Positions 53,703-61,246 of a stretch of DNA of 64,000 nucleotides are shown in pieces; positions within the stretch are counted from its first letter, which is position 1, and each line of letters begins with the position of its first letter. The position numbers and the translations under genes were made by a program. The DNA is from Thalassomonas actiniarum (GTDB taxonomy: Bacteria; Pseudomonadota; Gammaproteobacteria; Enterobacterales; Alteromonadaceae), in contig NZ_CP059735.1 in the NCBI RefSeq assembly GCF_000948975.2, forward strand, positions 2,976,001 through 3,040,000, given 5' to 3'. The notes beneath the pieces are model-generated. The model ran no database searches. It saw only the letters and a list, made by a program, of their open reading frames with translations, and was not told the DNA's origin.

Positions 53703-54104
53703 ATGTTCCATCTCATTCGTAACAATGAACTTGAAGTACAACTTGATGTTTCAGGTGTTTCTGACCCGTTACCTTCCGTAGCTTTTGATATAGCAGTATC
53801 TTGGAATATGCCTTATCAAACCGTAGATTTTAAGATCAAAGAGTGTTGGATAGAATGCACTGCTTTTGATAAATTTCAGGATGGTATTTTACAATTACAA
53901 AGTCTAGAAACAGGTAGTATTACTCTAAACGATTTAAGTGGAGACCCAATTATTTCATTTACTAAGTCTGGTTCTGTTCTAGTTACAGAGATTCAATCTA
54001 AAGATGGCTTAGATATTGGCTCTTTTACTCTTAAAAGCACAAGTCAATCTATAGAGTTATCTGATATATTAACTCGTATACAACAGCTTGATAAATGGTG
54101 GTAA
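53703..54104 (+). CDS. Cassette gene: beta-rich protein, 133 aa
   Basis: Starts at the ATG after AAGGAAAGC; the longer frame beginning inside attC14 is not used. The protein is acidic, beta-rich (SITLNDLSGDPIISFTKSG) and ends in a helix with two tryptophans. No membrane or signal segment. Not recognised; the shape is like small immunity proteins. Confidence 0.65.
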   Translation: MFHLIRNNELEVQLDVSGVSDPLPSVAFDIAVSWNMPYQTVDFKIKECWIECTAFDKFQDGILQLQSLETGSITLNDLSGDPIISFTKSGSVLVTEIQSKDGLDIGSFTLKSTSQSIELSDILTRIQQLDKWW

Positions 54105-54110
54105 GTACTG

Positions 54111-54194
54111 CTAACAAGTGTGTCATGCAGGAATTTTAATAAAATGTCGCTACGCGCCAAAACTTTTATTAAAATCCTCATACACAGGCGTTAA
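54111..54194 (+). repeat. attC15
   Basis: TAACAAG (54112-54118) and GCGTTAA (54188-54194). Arms AGGAATTTTAATAAAA and TTTTATTAAAATCCT pair well. Confidence 0.85.
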
Positions 54195-54203
54195 GTTGCA
54201 AGC

Positions 54204-54500
54204 ATGAATCGAGTTTATAGTTTTCTTCTTATATTGAGCAATACGCTTGGTTATTTAGCTTTTTGTATTGGTGCATATTTTGTTTGGCAGCTCTTTATTG
54301 CTGAACCAAGCCCAAGCAATCATGAGCTTGGTATGGGGGTAGGTATATCTATTTTGTATGGCCTATTTCCCGGAACTTTTAGCTTACTGTTAGCGATCTG
54401 GAAAAGAAGGAACTTATCAAAAAATATGCTTGTTCTATCAACAGCAATAGTACCTTCATATATTTTTCTTTTTGCGGTTACTTCGAGTATATCAACTTAA
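54204..54500 (+). CDS. Cassette gene: small membrane protein, 98 aa
   Basis: Predicted three membrane helices (about residues 7-32, 42-65 and 74-93) separated by short loops. Starts ten bases after attC15. The stop is part of attC16. Not recognised. Confidence 0.65.
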   Translation: MNRVYSFLLILSNTLGYLAFCIGAYFVWQLFIAEPSPSNHELGMGVGISILYGLFPGTFSLLLAIWKRRNLSKNMLVLSTAIVPSYIFLFAVTSSIST

Positions 54501-54580
54501 CAAATTCATAAATAAGGAAAAATAATAACTAGTCGCTTCGCTCCTAAACAGTTATTATTTTCCTATTATGTAAGGCGTTA
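54497..54580 (+). repeat. attC16, interrupted at its last base by a group II intron
   Basis: TAACAAA (54498-54504) overlaps the stop. Arms AGGAAAAATAATAACTA and GTTATTATTTTCCT pair. The right 7-mer reads GCGTTA and its last T is found at 56510, after the intron. Confidence 0.88.
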
Positions 54581-56509
54581 GTGCGTCAAGCAAAGCTTGA
54601 TGCATCTTGCAGGGTGTAAGTCCCTGTCTGGTAAGGCTTAACCAGCCACCAGTATCGAGTGTTGCGCCTGTGGCGGAGTTTCACTGAAACGAACAATACA
54701 GGTGAAGCGTACACAGAGAATCATATAGGCCATAGGGGCTATCGTGGCCCTGAAGTGCTGGTATCGCTCCGAGAATTACCATCTGACTGACGAGGTTTGT
54801 AACGCCACCGAAGTCCATGCAAAGTAGCCGTTATTCATAGCAAACGAAAGGTGAGGCTACGGCGAGTCAGCGGGGTTATCAAGCCATGGCATGTATGAAG
54901 AGATGTATCAGGAACTTGAGAGATCCAAAGGTGTTCCATAAGGATGTGGTAGGAAAGTCTAGCTAACCGTCAGACGAACGATGACCCTTTGGAAGTCAGA
55001 TCAGCCCGTAGTAGTCTGAGCAAGGGAAAGCCTTGTACATGGCGAAGGAGCTGACAGTTATACCAGGTATTAAGCAGAAACATAGGCCGGACAAAGTAGG
55101 GCCGGGATCACTATGACAACCGAACTTAATACCATCGCATTTAAAGCATATACCCACCCCAAGCACAGGTTTCAAAACTTATACGGATTACTAAGTAGCG
55201 ACCGCCTGTATCAAAGCTGGGGTCAGCTCAACAAACAAGCTGCGCCAGGTATTGATGGGGTAACCATTAATGACTATCAGCAAAGCTTGCCAGAAAATAT
55301 TAAGCGCTTAAGTGAGCAGCTCAAGCAGAAATGTTATCGAGCCAATGACATTAAGCGTATCTTTATTCCCAAGTCTAACGGCAAACAACGGCCATTAGGC
55401 CTGCCAACGGTAGATGATAAACTGGTGCAACAGAGTGTCAGCCAAATACTGCAAAGTATTTGGGAGCAAGACTTCCTGGTGAACAGTTATGGTTATCGAC
55501 CAAATAAAAGTGCACATCAGGCAGTACATAGCCTGTCGTTGAATCTTCAATTCAAAGGTTATGGTTATGTTGTCGAGGCGGACATTAAAGGCTTCTTCGA
55601 CAATCTCGATCATGGTTGGTTGCTGCGTATGCTCAAACAACGGATTGATGATAAAGCCTTACTGAAGCTAATCAGCCAATGGTTAAAAGCCCGGATAAAA
55701 TCACCGGAAGGGGTCTTTGAAAAGCCTGCAAGCGGTAGCCCGCAGGGAGGTATTATCAGCCCTGTACTGGCGAACATTTATCTGCATTATGCTTTGGATT
55801 TGTGGTTTGAGAAGAAAGTAAAACCGAGGATGCGGGGAAGAGCCATGATGATCCGTTATGCGGATGATTTTGTCTGTGCCTTCCAATTTGCTCATGATGC
55901 TGAGCGCTTTTATGGGGTGCTTGCGAAACGACTAAAGAAATTCAATCTAGATATCGCACCGGAGAAAACCTCACTGATGACATTCAGTCGATTTAAACCT
56001 GGTAAGAGTCGCCACTTTGTTTTTCTTGGGTTTGAATTTTATTGGGGGATTGATGTCAAGGGTAAACGAAGGCTCAGAAGGTGCACGGCTGCGAAGAAGC
56101 AGAAAGCGATGATGAGCGAATATTACCAATGGATCAAAGCCAAACGTTCAATCAAATTGAGGGAATGGCTACCGCAACTAAAACGTAAATTAACGGGGTT
56201 TAGAAATTACTTTGGTTTACCGGATAACAGTCGTAGCTTGTCACGCTTATATAATTATGTGCTGCATAGCTTATATAAATGGCTAAACAGGCGTAGCGGC
56301 AGAAGAAGTTATAATTGGAGCAGTTTCAAGAAGATGTTAGAATATTTTCAAATTGAGTCACCAAAAGTCAGTAGTCGAAATGTTATTGTCGATTGGTACT
56401 AGGGTCGTGTTTTACACGAGTGAATATATAACTGAAGAGCCGGATGCGGTAGTTCCGCACGTCCGGATCTGTGTGGGGTCGGCCTGGTAACAGGTCGCTC
56501 TACCACGAT
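54581..56509 (+). mobile_element. Group II intron inserted in attC16
   Basis: About 1.93 kb. It begins GTGCG (group II 5' end) and ends CTCTACCACGAT. Domain V is recognisable at 56437-56469 (GAGCCGGATGCGG...CCGCACGTCCGGATC, with the AGC triad). Removing it restores GCGTTAT. IBS1 GGCGTTA (54574-54580) is the exact complement of TAACGCC at 54800-54806. That segment lies in a hairpin loop bracketed by GGT/ACC and GAC/GTC, as expected for EBS1. The maturase gene is in domain IV. Confidence 0.9.
55113..56402 (+). CDS. ltrA: Group II intron reverse transcriptase/maturase
   Basis: A 429-residue intron-encoded protein. The reverse transcriptase has NKQAAPGIDG near residue 40, RPLGLPTVDDKLVQQ, a GSPQGGIISPVLANIYL block, and the catalytic YADD at about residue 250. 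The maturase X domain (GFRNYFGLPDNSRSLSRLYN; LYKWLNRRSGRRSY) follows. No HNH endonuclease is present, so target-primed retrotransposition would use another primer. It helps the RNA splice and reverse-splice into DNA. Intron class could not be fixed by eye. Confidence 0.93.
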   Translation: MTTELNTIAFKAYTHPKHRFQNLYGLLSSDRLYQSWGQLNKQAAPGIDGVTINDYQQSLPENIKRLSEQLKQKCYRANDIKRIFIPKSNGKQRPLGLPTVDDKLVQQSVSQILQSIWEQDFLVNSYGYRPNKSAHQAVHSLSLNLQFKGYGYVVEADIKGFFDNLDHGWLLRMLKQRIDDKALLKLISQWLKARIKSPEGVFEKPASGSPQGGIISPVLANIYLHYALDLWFEKKVKPRMRGRAMMIRYADDFVCAFQFAHDAERFYGVLAKRLKKFNLDIAPEKTSLMTFSRFKPGKSRHFVFLGFEFYWGIDVKGKRRLRRCTAAKKQKAMMSEYYQWIKAKRSIKLREWLPQLKRKLTGFRNYFGLPDNSRSLSRLYNYVLHSLYKWLNRRSGRRSYNWSSFKKMLEYFQIESPKVSSRNVIVDWY

Positions 56510-56533
56510 TACAACAATAAGCATTATAAAAAA

Positions 56534-56926
56534 ATGAATCAATGGCTGTTATTAATTTTATTTACCTTGATACTACAAGGGTGTCAGTCAACTAGGAATA
56601 ATCCTCTAAATGAACCTGACTCTATAGTTTATGCGATCGAAAATAGAGAAGATATTCGTCCTGTGATTTTAATAAAACCTAAGTATCCAATAGCCGCAGC
56701 CAATCAAGGGATAGAGGGAAGTTGTAAGGTGACTTTTGATCTTGGCAAAGTCGGTATATTAACAAGAGCTGTAAATATAGAAATAACCGAGTGCATGCCA
56801 CAAGGTATATTTGAAAAAGTTTGTATCGATTCAATTAAAAGGTGGGCTTTTAGAGATATGGAAAACCTAGATACTCATGAATCACCATATGGTTTAATAA
56901 CTTATTGTAAATTTGAGTTAAATTAA
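56534..56926 (+). CDS. Cassette gene: TonB-C-terminal-like lipoprotein, 130 aa
   Basis: Begins just after the intron and the reconstituted attC end. A lipoprotein signal (WLLLILFTLILQGC) gives a membrane-anchored Cys17. The mature domain has RPVILIKPKYPIAAANQGIEGSCKVTFDLGKVG (quoted in part) and IKRWAFR, the pattern of a TonB C-terminal energy-transducing fold. Such free-standing TonB-C lipoproteins are common in Alteromonadales. It may bind a periplasmic or outer-membrane partner. Confidence 0.75.
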   Translation: MNQWLLLILFTLILQGCQSTRNNPLNEPDSIVYAIENREDIRPVILIKPKYPIAAANQGIEGSCKVTFDLGKVGILTRAVNIEITECMPQGIFEKVCIDSIKRWAFRDMENLDTHESPYGLITYCKFELN

Positions 56927-56967
56927 TTTGTTGTATAACAAGTGACTATGGTGTCAATTCCTGATTT

Positions 56968-57921
56968 TTAGCTCATTTTAGGATCCCACATGACACCATC
57001 TCTGACCATAGAATTTAAGATTACAATCATTTTTCTGACGCAGGCAATAATGGCTATTTTCTTTGCCTTTCCTGCTGCTAATAATCGTTGATATGTTGTT
57101 TTAAATACAGGGTTGCATTGCATGGCTGACATCATGGCCATATACATCACAGTTCTAATTTTATCACGGCCACCTCGTATTCTTCGCTTCCCTTTATAAA
57201 TGCCACTTTCTTTATTAAATGGTGCAACACCAACCAGGGCGGCAGCTTGTTTATTGGTTAAATATCCAAGTTCCGGCATGTCGCTTAGTAAGTTAAAAGC
57301 TACGACATTACCAATACCTGGCATGCTCTGGATAATGTCATTTTTAGCTTTATATTCTTCACAACTGTTCATGACTTTTAGTAGTTTTTGATCAACTTTT
57401 TCTAGCTGATTTTTAATGGCAGTTAGTATGGGTTTTATCAGACTAATGGTGGCTTTAGGCATAATCGACAGACGGTTTTTCTCCATGGTTTGCATTAGCA
57501 TTAACTGCCTTCTACGTGCCAATAAATCACTCATTAACTGGATTGTATCCGGCTTTAAAGTTGATAATTTAGGCTTAATAGCTTCGCCGTAGTGGGCAAT
57601 AAGTTGTGCATCAAGTTTATCTGTTTTTGCTTGTTTACCAATGGCTCCTGCAAACTTTTTAATATGAACAGGGTTAGCAACAACAAAAGGTAAATTGGCT
57701 TTGGCACATGCGATTACAAATGCTTGTTCAAGCCGGCCTGTGGCTTCAATAATGATACGAACAGGATTGTATTTTTTGATTTCTTTAACGGCTTTATTAA
57801 TACCTTTATCATCATTAGTGACGGTGAAATAAATATCTAAAGGGCGGATGTAAATGTCTAATTGATGTTTGCCTGTATCAATACCGATATTAATTTCATT
57901 TTGATTATTTTTATTATTCAT
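56968..57921 (-). CDS. IS110-family transposase (DEDD recombinase)
   Basis: A 317-residue protein. The N-terminal RuvC-like DEDD domain has IGIDTGKHQLDIYI, IIIEATGRLEQAF and KTDKLDAQLIAHY (DxxD). The C-terminal Tnp20 domain has SMPGIGNVVAFNLL and AALVGVAPFNKESG with RRIRGGRDKIRTVMYMA, around which the catalytic Ser normally lies. Known relatives recombine donor and target DNA guided by a structured RNA. No frameshift visible. Confidence 0.93.
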   Translation of the reverse strand: MNNKNNQNEINIGIDTGKHQLDIYIRPLDIYFTVTNDDKGINKAVKEIKKYNPVRIIIEATGRLEQAFVIACAKANLPFVVANPVHIKKFAGAIGKQAKTDKLDAQLIAHYGEAIKPKLSTLKPDTIQLMSDLLARRRQLMLMQTMEKNRLSIMPKATISLIKPILTAIKNQLEKVDQKLLKVMNSCEEYKAKNDIIQSMPGIGNVVAFNLLSDMPELGYLTNKQAAALVGVAPFNKESGIYKGKRRIRGGRDKIRTVMYMAMMSAMQCNPVFKTTYQRLLAAGKAKKIAIIACVRKMIVILNSMVRDGVMWDPKMS

Positions 57922-58148
57922 AATAAGCTGACTCTGCCTTGCTATTCGGGCTCGAGGCCCAGTTGACTATCCGAGTTTAATGCTTGGAGTCCTATACAGC
58001 GTTCTTACTTGTTATCGGTCTCTCAACAGAGGAGCCTGCCAACCATCGAACTGCTGTATAAGAAGGCTTTGGTTGCAGCCAAAGCTTGGGCCTCACACTA
58101 CCCGAAAAGCTTTAAAAAGAATATTAGGATATGGATGATATTATCCAT
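57922..58148 (-). ncRNA. Putative bridge RNA region of the IS110-family element
   Basis: A non-coding 227-base left end. On the minus strand it can form GCTTTGG-CTGCAA-CCAAAGC (58066-58085) and GGGCCTCGAGCCC near 57950. Its minus strand contains ATAACAAGT (58007-58015), identical to the nine bases at the insertion junction (56935-56943), and AACGCTG (57997-58003), the complement of the attC right end. These could be guide loops matching attC. Limits and loops are inferred. Confidence 0.5.
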
Positions 58149-58239
58149 ACAAGGCCAAGCACTCGGAAAAGTTACTCACTGCGCTCCTAACTTTCCGGTG
58201 TTGGCAGCGTTAGGTTATACCAGTAACTGTAGAGGAAGT

Positions 58240-58521
58240 ATGAACTACATAGAAATTTATCGAAAACAGGCATCGGATAGAAAATTTAACTTTGTTTTTG
58301 TTCTTTTATTTTGGCTACCGGGGTTATTATTACAATACTATAAACCTGATATCTCCTTCATTCCCATTAATTCTGGAATTTTAGGTTTGGCATTTATGGG
58401 AATAGGATATTTCTTCATATTAAAAGTTGTTAAAAACTCAAAATGTCCTGCCTGTAAACAAAGCCCTGGCAACCACTGGGTAGTGAAATCTTGTAAAAAT
58501 TGTGGTGAACAACTTTCATAA
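58240..58521 (+). CDS. Cassette gene: membrane protein with C-terminal zinc ribbon, 93 aa
   Basis: Starts at the ATG after AGAGGAAG, 27 bases past attC17. Two membrane helices (residues about 16-32 and 46-65) are followed by CPAC and CKNCGEQLS, a zinc-ribbon of the rubredoxin knuckle type. Not otherwise recognised. A longer frame through the IS boundary is not credible. Confidence 0.7.
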   Translation: MNYIEIYRKQASDRKFNFVFVLLFWLPGLLLQYYKPDISFIPINSGILGLAFMGIGYFFILKVVKNSKCPACKQSPGNHWVVKSCKNCGEQLS

Positions 58522-58526
58522 TTCAC

Positions 58527-58578
58527 CTAACAAATAAAGTCAGCGGATTCGTAAACTCACCGCTGCTTCGAGCGTTAT
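58527..58578 (+). repeat. attC18
   Basis: TAACAAA (58528-58534) and GCGTTAT (58572-58578). Arms GTCAGCGGATTCG and ACCGCTGCTTCGAGC. Same compact type as attC3, 9 and 13. Confidence 0.85.
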
Positions 58579-58606
58579 ATTTTACGTGGATCAAGAAGTA
58601 TATTTT

Positions 58607-59026
58607 ATGGCTACGAACTATAAACTTGAAAGATTGAATGCTGGCAGGGATTATATTGCTGATAATTATCAAGCTCCACTCAGCTTATCCGGTATAGCAA
58701 AGTACTCATATATGTCCCCTTATCATTTTTTGCGTGTTTTCAAGGATACATATGGAGAAACGCCTAACGAATTCTTGATACGGCTTAGAGTCGAACAAGC
58801 TAAGAAAATGCTCATTACGGAAAATTTTAGTGTTTCAGAAATATGCGAGAAAGTGGGTTATACAAGTCTTGGTAGCTTTTCTTCATTGTTTTTAAAACAA
58901 GTTGGTGTGGCACCTACTTTATATCGTCGTAAGCTTTGGGCTTTGTCTACTGAAGCGTATCGTTTTCCTTCGCAGGCTATACCGGCATGTTATGCCTACC
59001 ATTTTTTGGGCAAATTGGCTAATTGA
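58607..59026 (+). CDS. Cassette gene: AraC-type DNA-binding protein, 139 aa
   Basis: A stand-alone AraC/XylS C-terminal domain with both helix-turn-helix units (LSLSGIAKYSYMSPYHFLRVF and SVSEICEKVGYTSLGSFSSLF). A 35-residue tail follows and no N-terminal ligand domain. The ATG at 58607 follows AAGAAG. It likely regulates the VOC gene 71 bases downstream, which shares its cassette. Regulators are uncommon as cassette cargo. Confidence 0.85.
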   Translation: MATNYKLERLNAGRDYIADNYQAPLSLSGIAKYSYMSPYHFLRVFKDTYGETPNEFLIRLRVEQAKKMLITENFSVSEICEKVGYTSLGSFSSLFLKQVGVAPTLYRRKLWALSTEAYRFPSQAIPACYAYHFLGKLAN

Positions 59027-59097
59027 GCAATATTGGAGAAATATCATTTTGATTATTTCTATAAAATAAAGATGAATTAACAACAGGGAATATATAG

Positions 59098-59505
59098 ATG
59101 ATCACATCCATAGCGCATGCAACAATATACGTACTTAATCAGGACGAAGCTCTTGATTTTTACAAAAATAAGCTCGGTTTCGAGGTCGGTGATGACATGA
59201 AAGTAGAAGGAGATTTCCGTTGGCTAACTGTATATCCGAAATCTAATTCACAACTTCAGTTGGTACTGGCAGAGCCAAAAGAGGGACCGATGTTCACCAA
59301 AGACTCCGCCGATAAAATACGAAGTTTAATCGAAGAAGGCGCATTTGGAGCCGGCGTTTTCGAAACTGAAAATTGCCAAAAAACGTACGAAGAGCTTGTG
59401 GCTAAAGGAGTGGAATTTATCCAGCCACCTACAGAACAGCTTTATGGTGTTGAAGCTATGGGCATAGACAACTCTGGGAACTGGTTTAGTTTGGTTCAAC
59501 GGTAA
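59098..59505 (+). CDS. Cassette gene: VOC-family (glyoxalase/bleomycin resistance fold) protein
   Basis: A 135-residue protein with two beta-alpha-beta-beta-beta halves. His7 (IAHATIYVLNQDEALDFYKNKLGFEVG) and the C-terminal Glu in GVEAMGIDNSGNWFSLVQ are positioned as metal ligands. Members detoxify methylglyoxal or bind antibiotics; substrate unknown. It is cotranscribed with the AraC-type gene and is a plausible detoxification or resistance cargo. Confidence 0.88.
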   Translation: MITSIAHATIYVLNQDEALDFYKNKLGFEVGDDMKVEGDFRWLTVYPKSNSQLQLVLAEPKEGPMFTKDSADKIRSLIEEGAFGAGVFETENCQKTYEELVAKGVEFIQPPTEQLYGVEAMGIDNSGNWFSLVQR

Positions 59506-59513
59506 AATAAAAT

Positions 59514-59568
59514 ATAGCAAGTAAAGCCAGCAGGACGTCGCAAGCGGCGCCTTTGCTTTAGGCGTTAA
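59514..59568 (+). repeat. attC19
   Basis: Slightly degenerate left 7-mer TAGCAAG (59515-59521) and GCGTTAA (59562-59568). Arms GACGTCGCAAGCGGCG give the stem. Confidence 0.75.
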
Positions 59569-59580
59569 AAGTAAAAGCAT

Positions 59581-59931
59581 ATGAAATTGATCATCACCTT
59601 ACTGGTAATTCTTCTGGTAGGTAGCAATGCTTTCTGGTTGTATGGTGCTATCGATCAAGGAGTAACGAACTCTTATCGAGATCAGCAATTGCGGGAATTG
59701 GACGAAACAAGAAAACAATTAATGGCAGTACTTCCCGAAATCGCAGGTAACTTAAGCAAGCAGGAAGTCGTAGCAATCGTAAGTAAACATACCGACTTAG
59801 AATCATATGAAAAAGAAGGTTGCACTTGGACAGGTTGGGTTGGTCTCAAATTTAATGAAACTGGTGCGCTGCAAGCAGTCGCACCAGTTTGGGCATATGG
59901 CAATGAAAATCCGTGCCTACAAAACTTTTAA
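59581..59931 (+). CDS. Cassette gene: small membrane-anchored protein, 116 aa
   Basis: One N-terminal hydrophobic helix (residues 3-24), probably an uncleaved anchor. A periplasmic helix-rich part follows (DQQLRELDETRKQLMAVLPE) and a C-terminal segment with two Cys residues that could form a disulfide (EGCTWTGW; NPCLQ). Not recognised. The stop overlaps attC20. Confidence 0.65.
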   Translation: MKLIITLLVILLVGSNAFWLYGAIDQGVTNSYRDQQLRELDETRKQLMAVLPEIAGNLSKQEVVAIVSKHTDLESYEKEGCTWTGWVGLKFNETGALQAVAPVWAYGNENPCLQNF

Positions 59932-59985
59932 CAAGGCCAGCCAGAGGGACCAAAAACCGCCGCTTCGCTCTGGTTTAGGCGTTAG
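59928..59985 (+). repeat. attC20
   Basis: TAACAAG (59929-59935) overlaps the stop codon, and GCGTTAG is at 59979-59985. Confidence 0.85.
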
Positions 59986-59990
59986 GCGAT

Positions 59991-60818
59991 CTAGAATACG
60001 TAAATGAATCCGACGCCTACTTCTGCTTCATAGTTGTTTCGTGCGATTGGACTATCCTCAATGTCGCTACTATAACGCTCATAGAGCACTTCACCGAAAA
60101 CCTGCCAATTCTCGTTGATATAATGACGATAATTGTAATTGAACCCAATTGAGCGAAATCCTCCACTCAATTGTGTCTCACTCAGTCCCGATGCAACTGA
60201 CTGCTCTGCGTCTATGCCAAAATCTTTATTGGCCCAATCACTATCGTGATAAACCACAACGATAGCAAATTCAGAACCGGTTCCGTCGGTCTGGTCGCCG
60301 ATGCGGCGCCCAACCCCAAAAATACCGAGACTGCCGTTATCACCGGTTACAATTCGGCCATCAAGCCAATAATGCCAATCGACATCGAAAGCACGACGCG
60401 CTTGCAGCACGAGTTCAATATCTTCATCTGCATCGCCGAGTCCATCCAATCGCCCGTCATCGGAATCACCTTCTTCACGACCCTCATCGAAGGCTATGGC
60501 GGCATCGAATAGCCACGTATTAGAACGAAGACCACGCCACCCCAGCGCTTCACCCGCCCAGTAGAAAATATCATTACCTCTGCGCCATTGTACCGCACCA
60601 GCAGGATCGACTTCGAAGCCGAATTCATCCGACCCTTCGTAGGCCGATTCATACTCAACACCCAGGCCCAAGCCGAAGCTCCAGCCATCATTACCCTTCG
60701 TGAAGTCCTCTACTGAGGGTAAAGGTACTAAAGCTGTTTTTCCGTCCTGTGCTAATGCTGTTTGAAAGAAGAGAGCATGTATGAACACCGCCAACAGTAA
60801 ACCAATACGCTTTTTCAT
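59991..60818 (-). CDS. Cassette gene, inverted: MipA/OmpV-family outer membrane protein
   Basis: A 275-residue protein with a signal peptide (IGLLLAVFIHALFFQTALA). Alternating beta strands run through GWSFGLGLGVEYESAYEG and end in an aromatic-terminal strand (GVGFIYVF), typical of an outer membrane barrel. Extra acidic loops (EGREEGDSDDGRLDGLGDAD) could bind metal. The MipA/OmpV family includes scaffolds and osmo- or antibiotic-linked porins. It is the only gene of the array read against the attC orientation, so it must carry its own promoter. Confidence 0.85.
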   Translation of the reverse strand: MKKRIGLLLAVFIHALFFQTALAQDGKTALVPLPSVEDFTKGNDGWSFGLGLGVEYESAYEGSDEFGFEVDPAGAVQWRRGNDIFYWAGEALGWRGLRSNTWLFDAAIAFDEGREEGDSDDGRLDGLGDADEDIELVLQARRAFDVDWHYWLDGRIVTGDNGSLGIFGVGRRIGDQTDGTGSEFAIVVVYHDSDWANKDFGIDAEQSVASGLSETQLSGGFRSIGFNYNYRHYINENWQVFGEVLYERYSSDIEDSPIARNNYEAEVGVGFIYVF

Positions 60819-60976
60819 TTAGGTTCCGCTCCAGTATGTGTTGGTATCGAACAATTTGTCAAAGTGTAGTATATGTGAAGCTTATGTGAATAAATCACAT
60901 ACATTTTCGACGTCTAATCATGAAAATCCATTCAGAACAGATTACGGTCTATTGACATAAATTGCGGAATATCGCC

Positions 60977-61002
60977 TAACAATCGCACATCAGCGGCGTT
61001 AG
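60977..61002 (+). repeat. Degenerate attC remnant at the right edge of the array
   Basis: TAACAAT and GCGTTAG stand only 12 bases apart, with the internal stem deleted. It probably marks the end of the last cassette. Confidence 0.4.
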
Positions 61003-61225
61003 CAGTAAAAAGTGCATAATTGAAAATATCGCTTATTCCTGGTGATGGCTGGTCAACCTTTGAAAAAGTTAAAGGGTTACCAAACTTAATCTGGTGTACT
61101 TTAAAGGACAAGTGCGAACACCCAAACTTTGGTAAACCAGGGATTTCAATTTGAGGATGTTCAGCCAAAGGATAAAATCGGGTGAGTTTTTTTACCAGAC
61201 TCAGCCATGAGCACAATAAACCCAC
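61003..61225 (-). pseudogene. Truncated unrecognised gene at the array edge
   Basis: A minus-strand frame begins at 61225 with MGLLCSWLSLVKKLTRFYPL and is protein-like down to about 61003. It then runs into the attC remnant and stops at 60932. It looks like the 5' part of a chromosomal gene cut by the cassette array. Family not recognised. Confidence 0.35.
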
Positions 61226-61246
61226 CCGTTTTCTTTTGTGTAAAGC

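Larger units (their letters stand above)
56943..58153 (-). mobile_element. IS110-family element inserted in attC17
   Basis: About 1211 bases. There are no terminal inverted repeats or target duplication apart from a shared ACAAG, as expected for this family. The transposase gene is on the minus strand. It has a short 3' flank (25 bases) and a long 5' flank (about 230 bases), the layout of the IS110 group proper, where the 5' flank encodes a bridge RNA. Exact limits are uncertain by five bases. Confidence 0.75.
56936..58213 (+). repeat. attC17, split by the IS110-family element
   Basis: The left 7-mer TAACAAG is at 56936-56942, and the rest (GCCAAGCACTCGGAAAAG...GTTGGCAGCGTTAG) at 58154-58213. 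Joined, they give a site closely matching attC7. The bases ACAAG occur on both sides of the insertion. Confidence 0.75.
47396..61002 (+). mobile_element. Integron gene-cassette array without integrase (CALIN-type)
   Basis: About 13.6 kb of short, mostly unrelated genes, each followed by a TAACAAR...GCGTTAR element with internal inverted repeats. These are attC sites, 52-92 bases long. About 21 are recognised, all in the same orientation. Four cassettes have no gene, one gene is inverted, and one cassette holds two genes. A group II intron and an IS110-family element interrupt two attC sites. No intI or attI is present on either side within the window, so the array is either an integrase-less cluster or cut off from its platform. 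Confidence 0.92.

Noticed and set aside
58003-58015. CAGCGTT and CTTGTTAT near 58.0 kb as a separate attC
   Set aside because: The order and spacing do not fit an attC, and the stretch lies in the non-coding left end of the IS110-family element; better explained as guide-like bases.
47396-61002. A CRISPR array
   Set aside because: The repeats are 52-92 bases, imperfect, contain inverted arms, and are spaced by genes of variable length; no cas genes are present.
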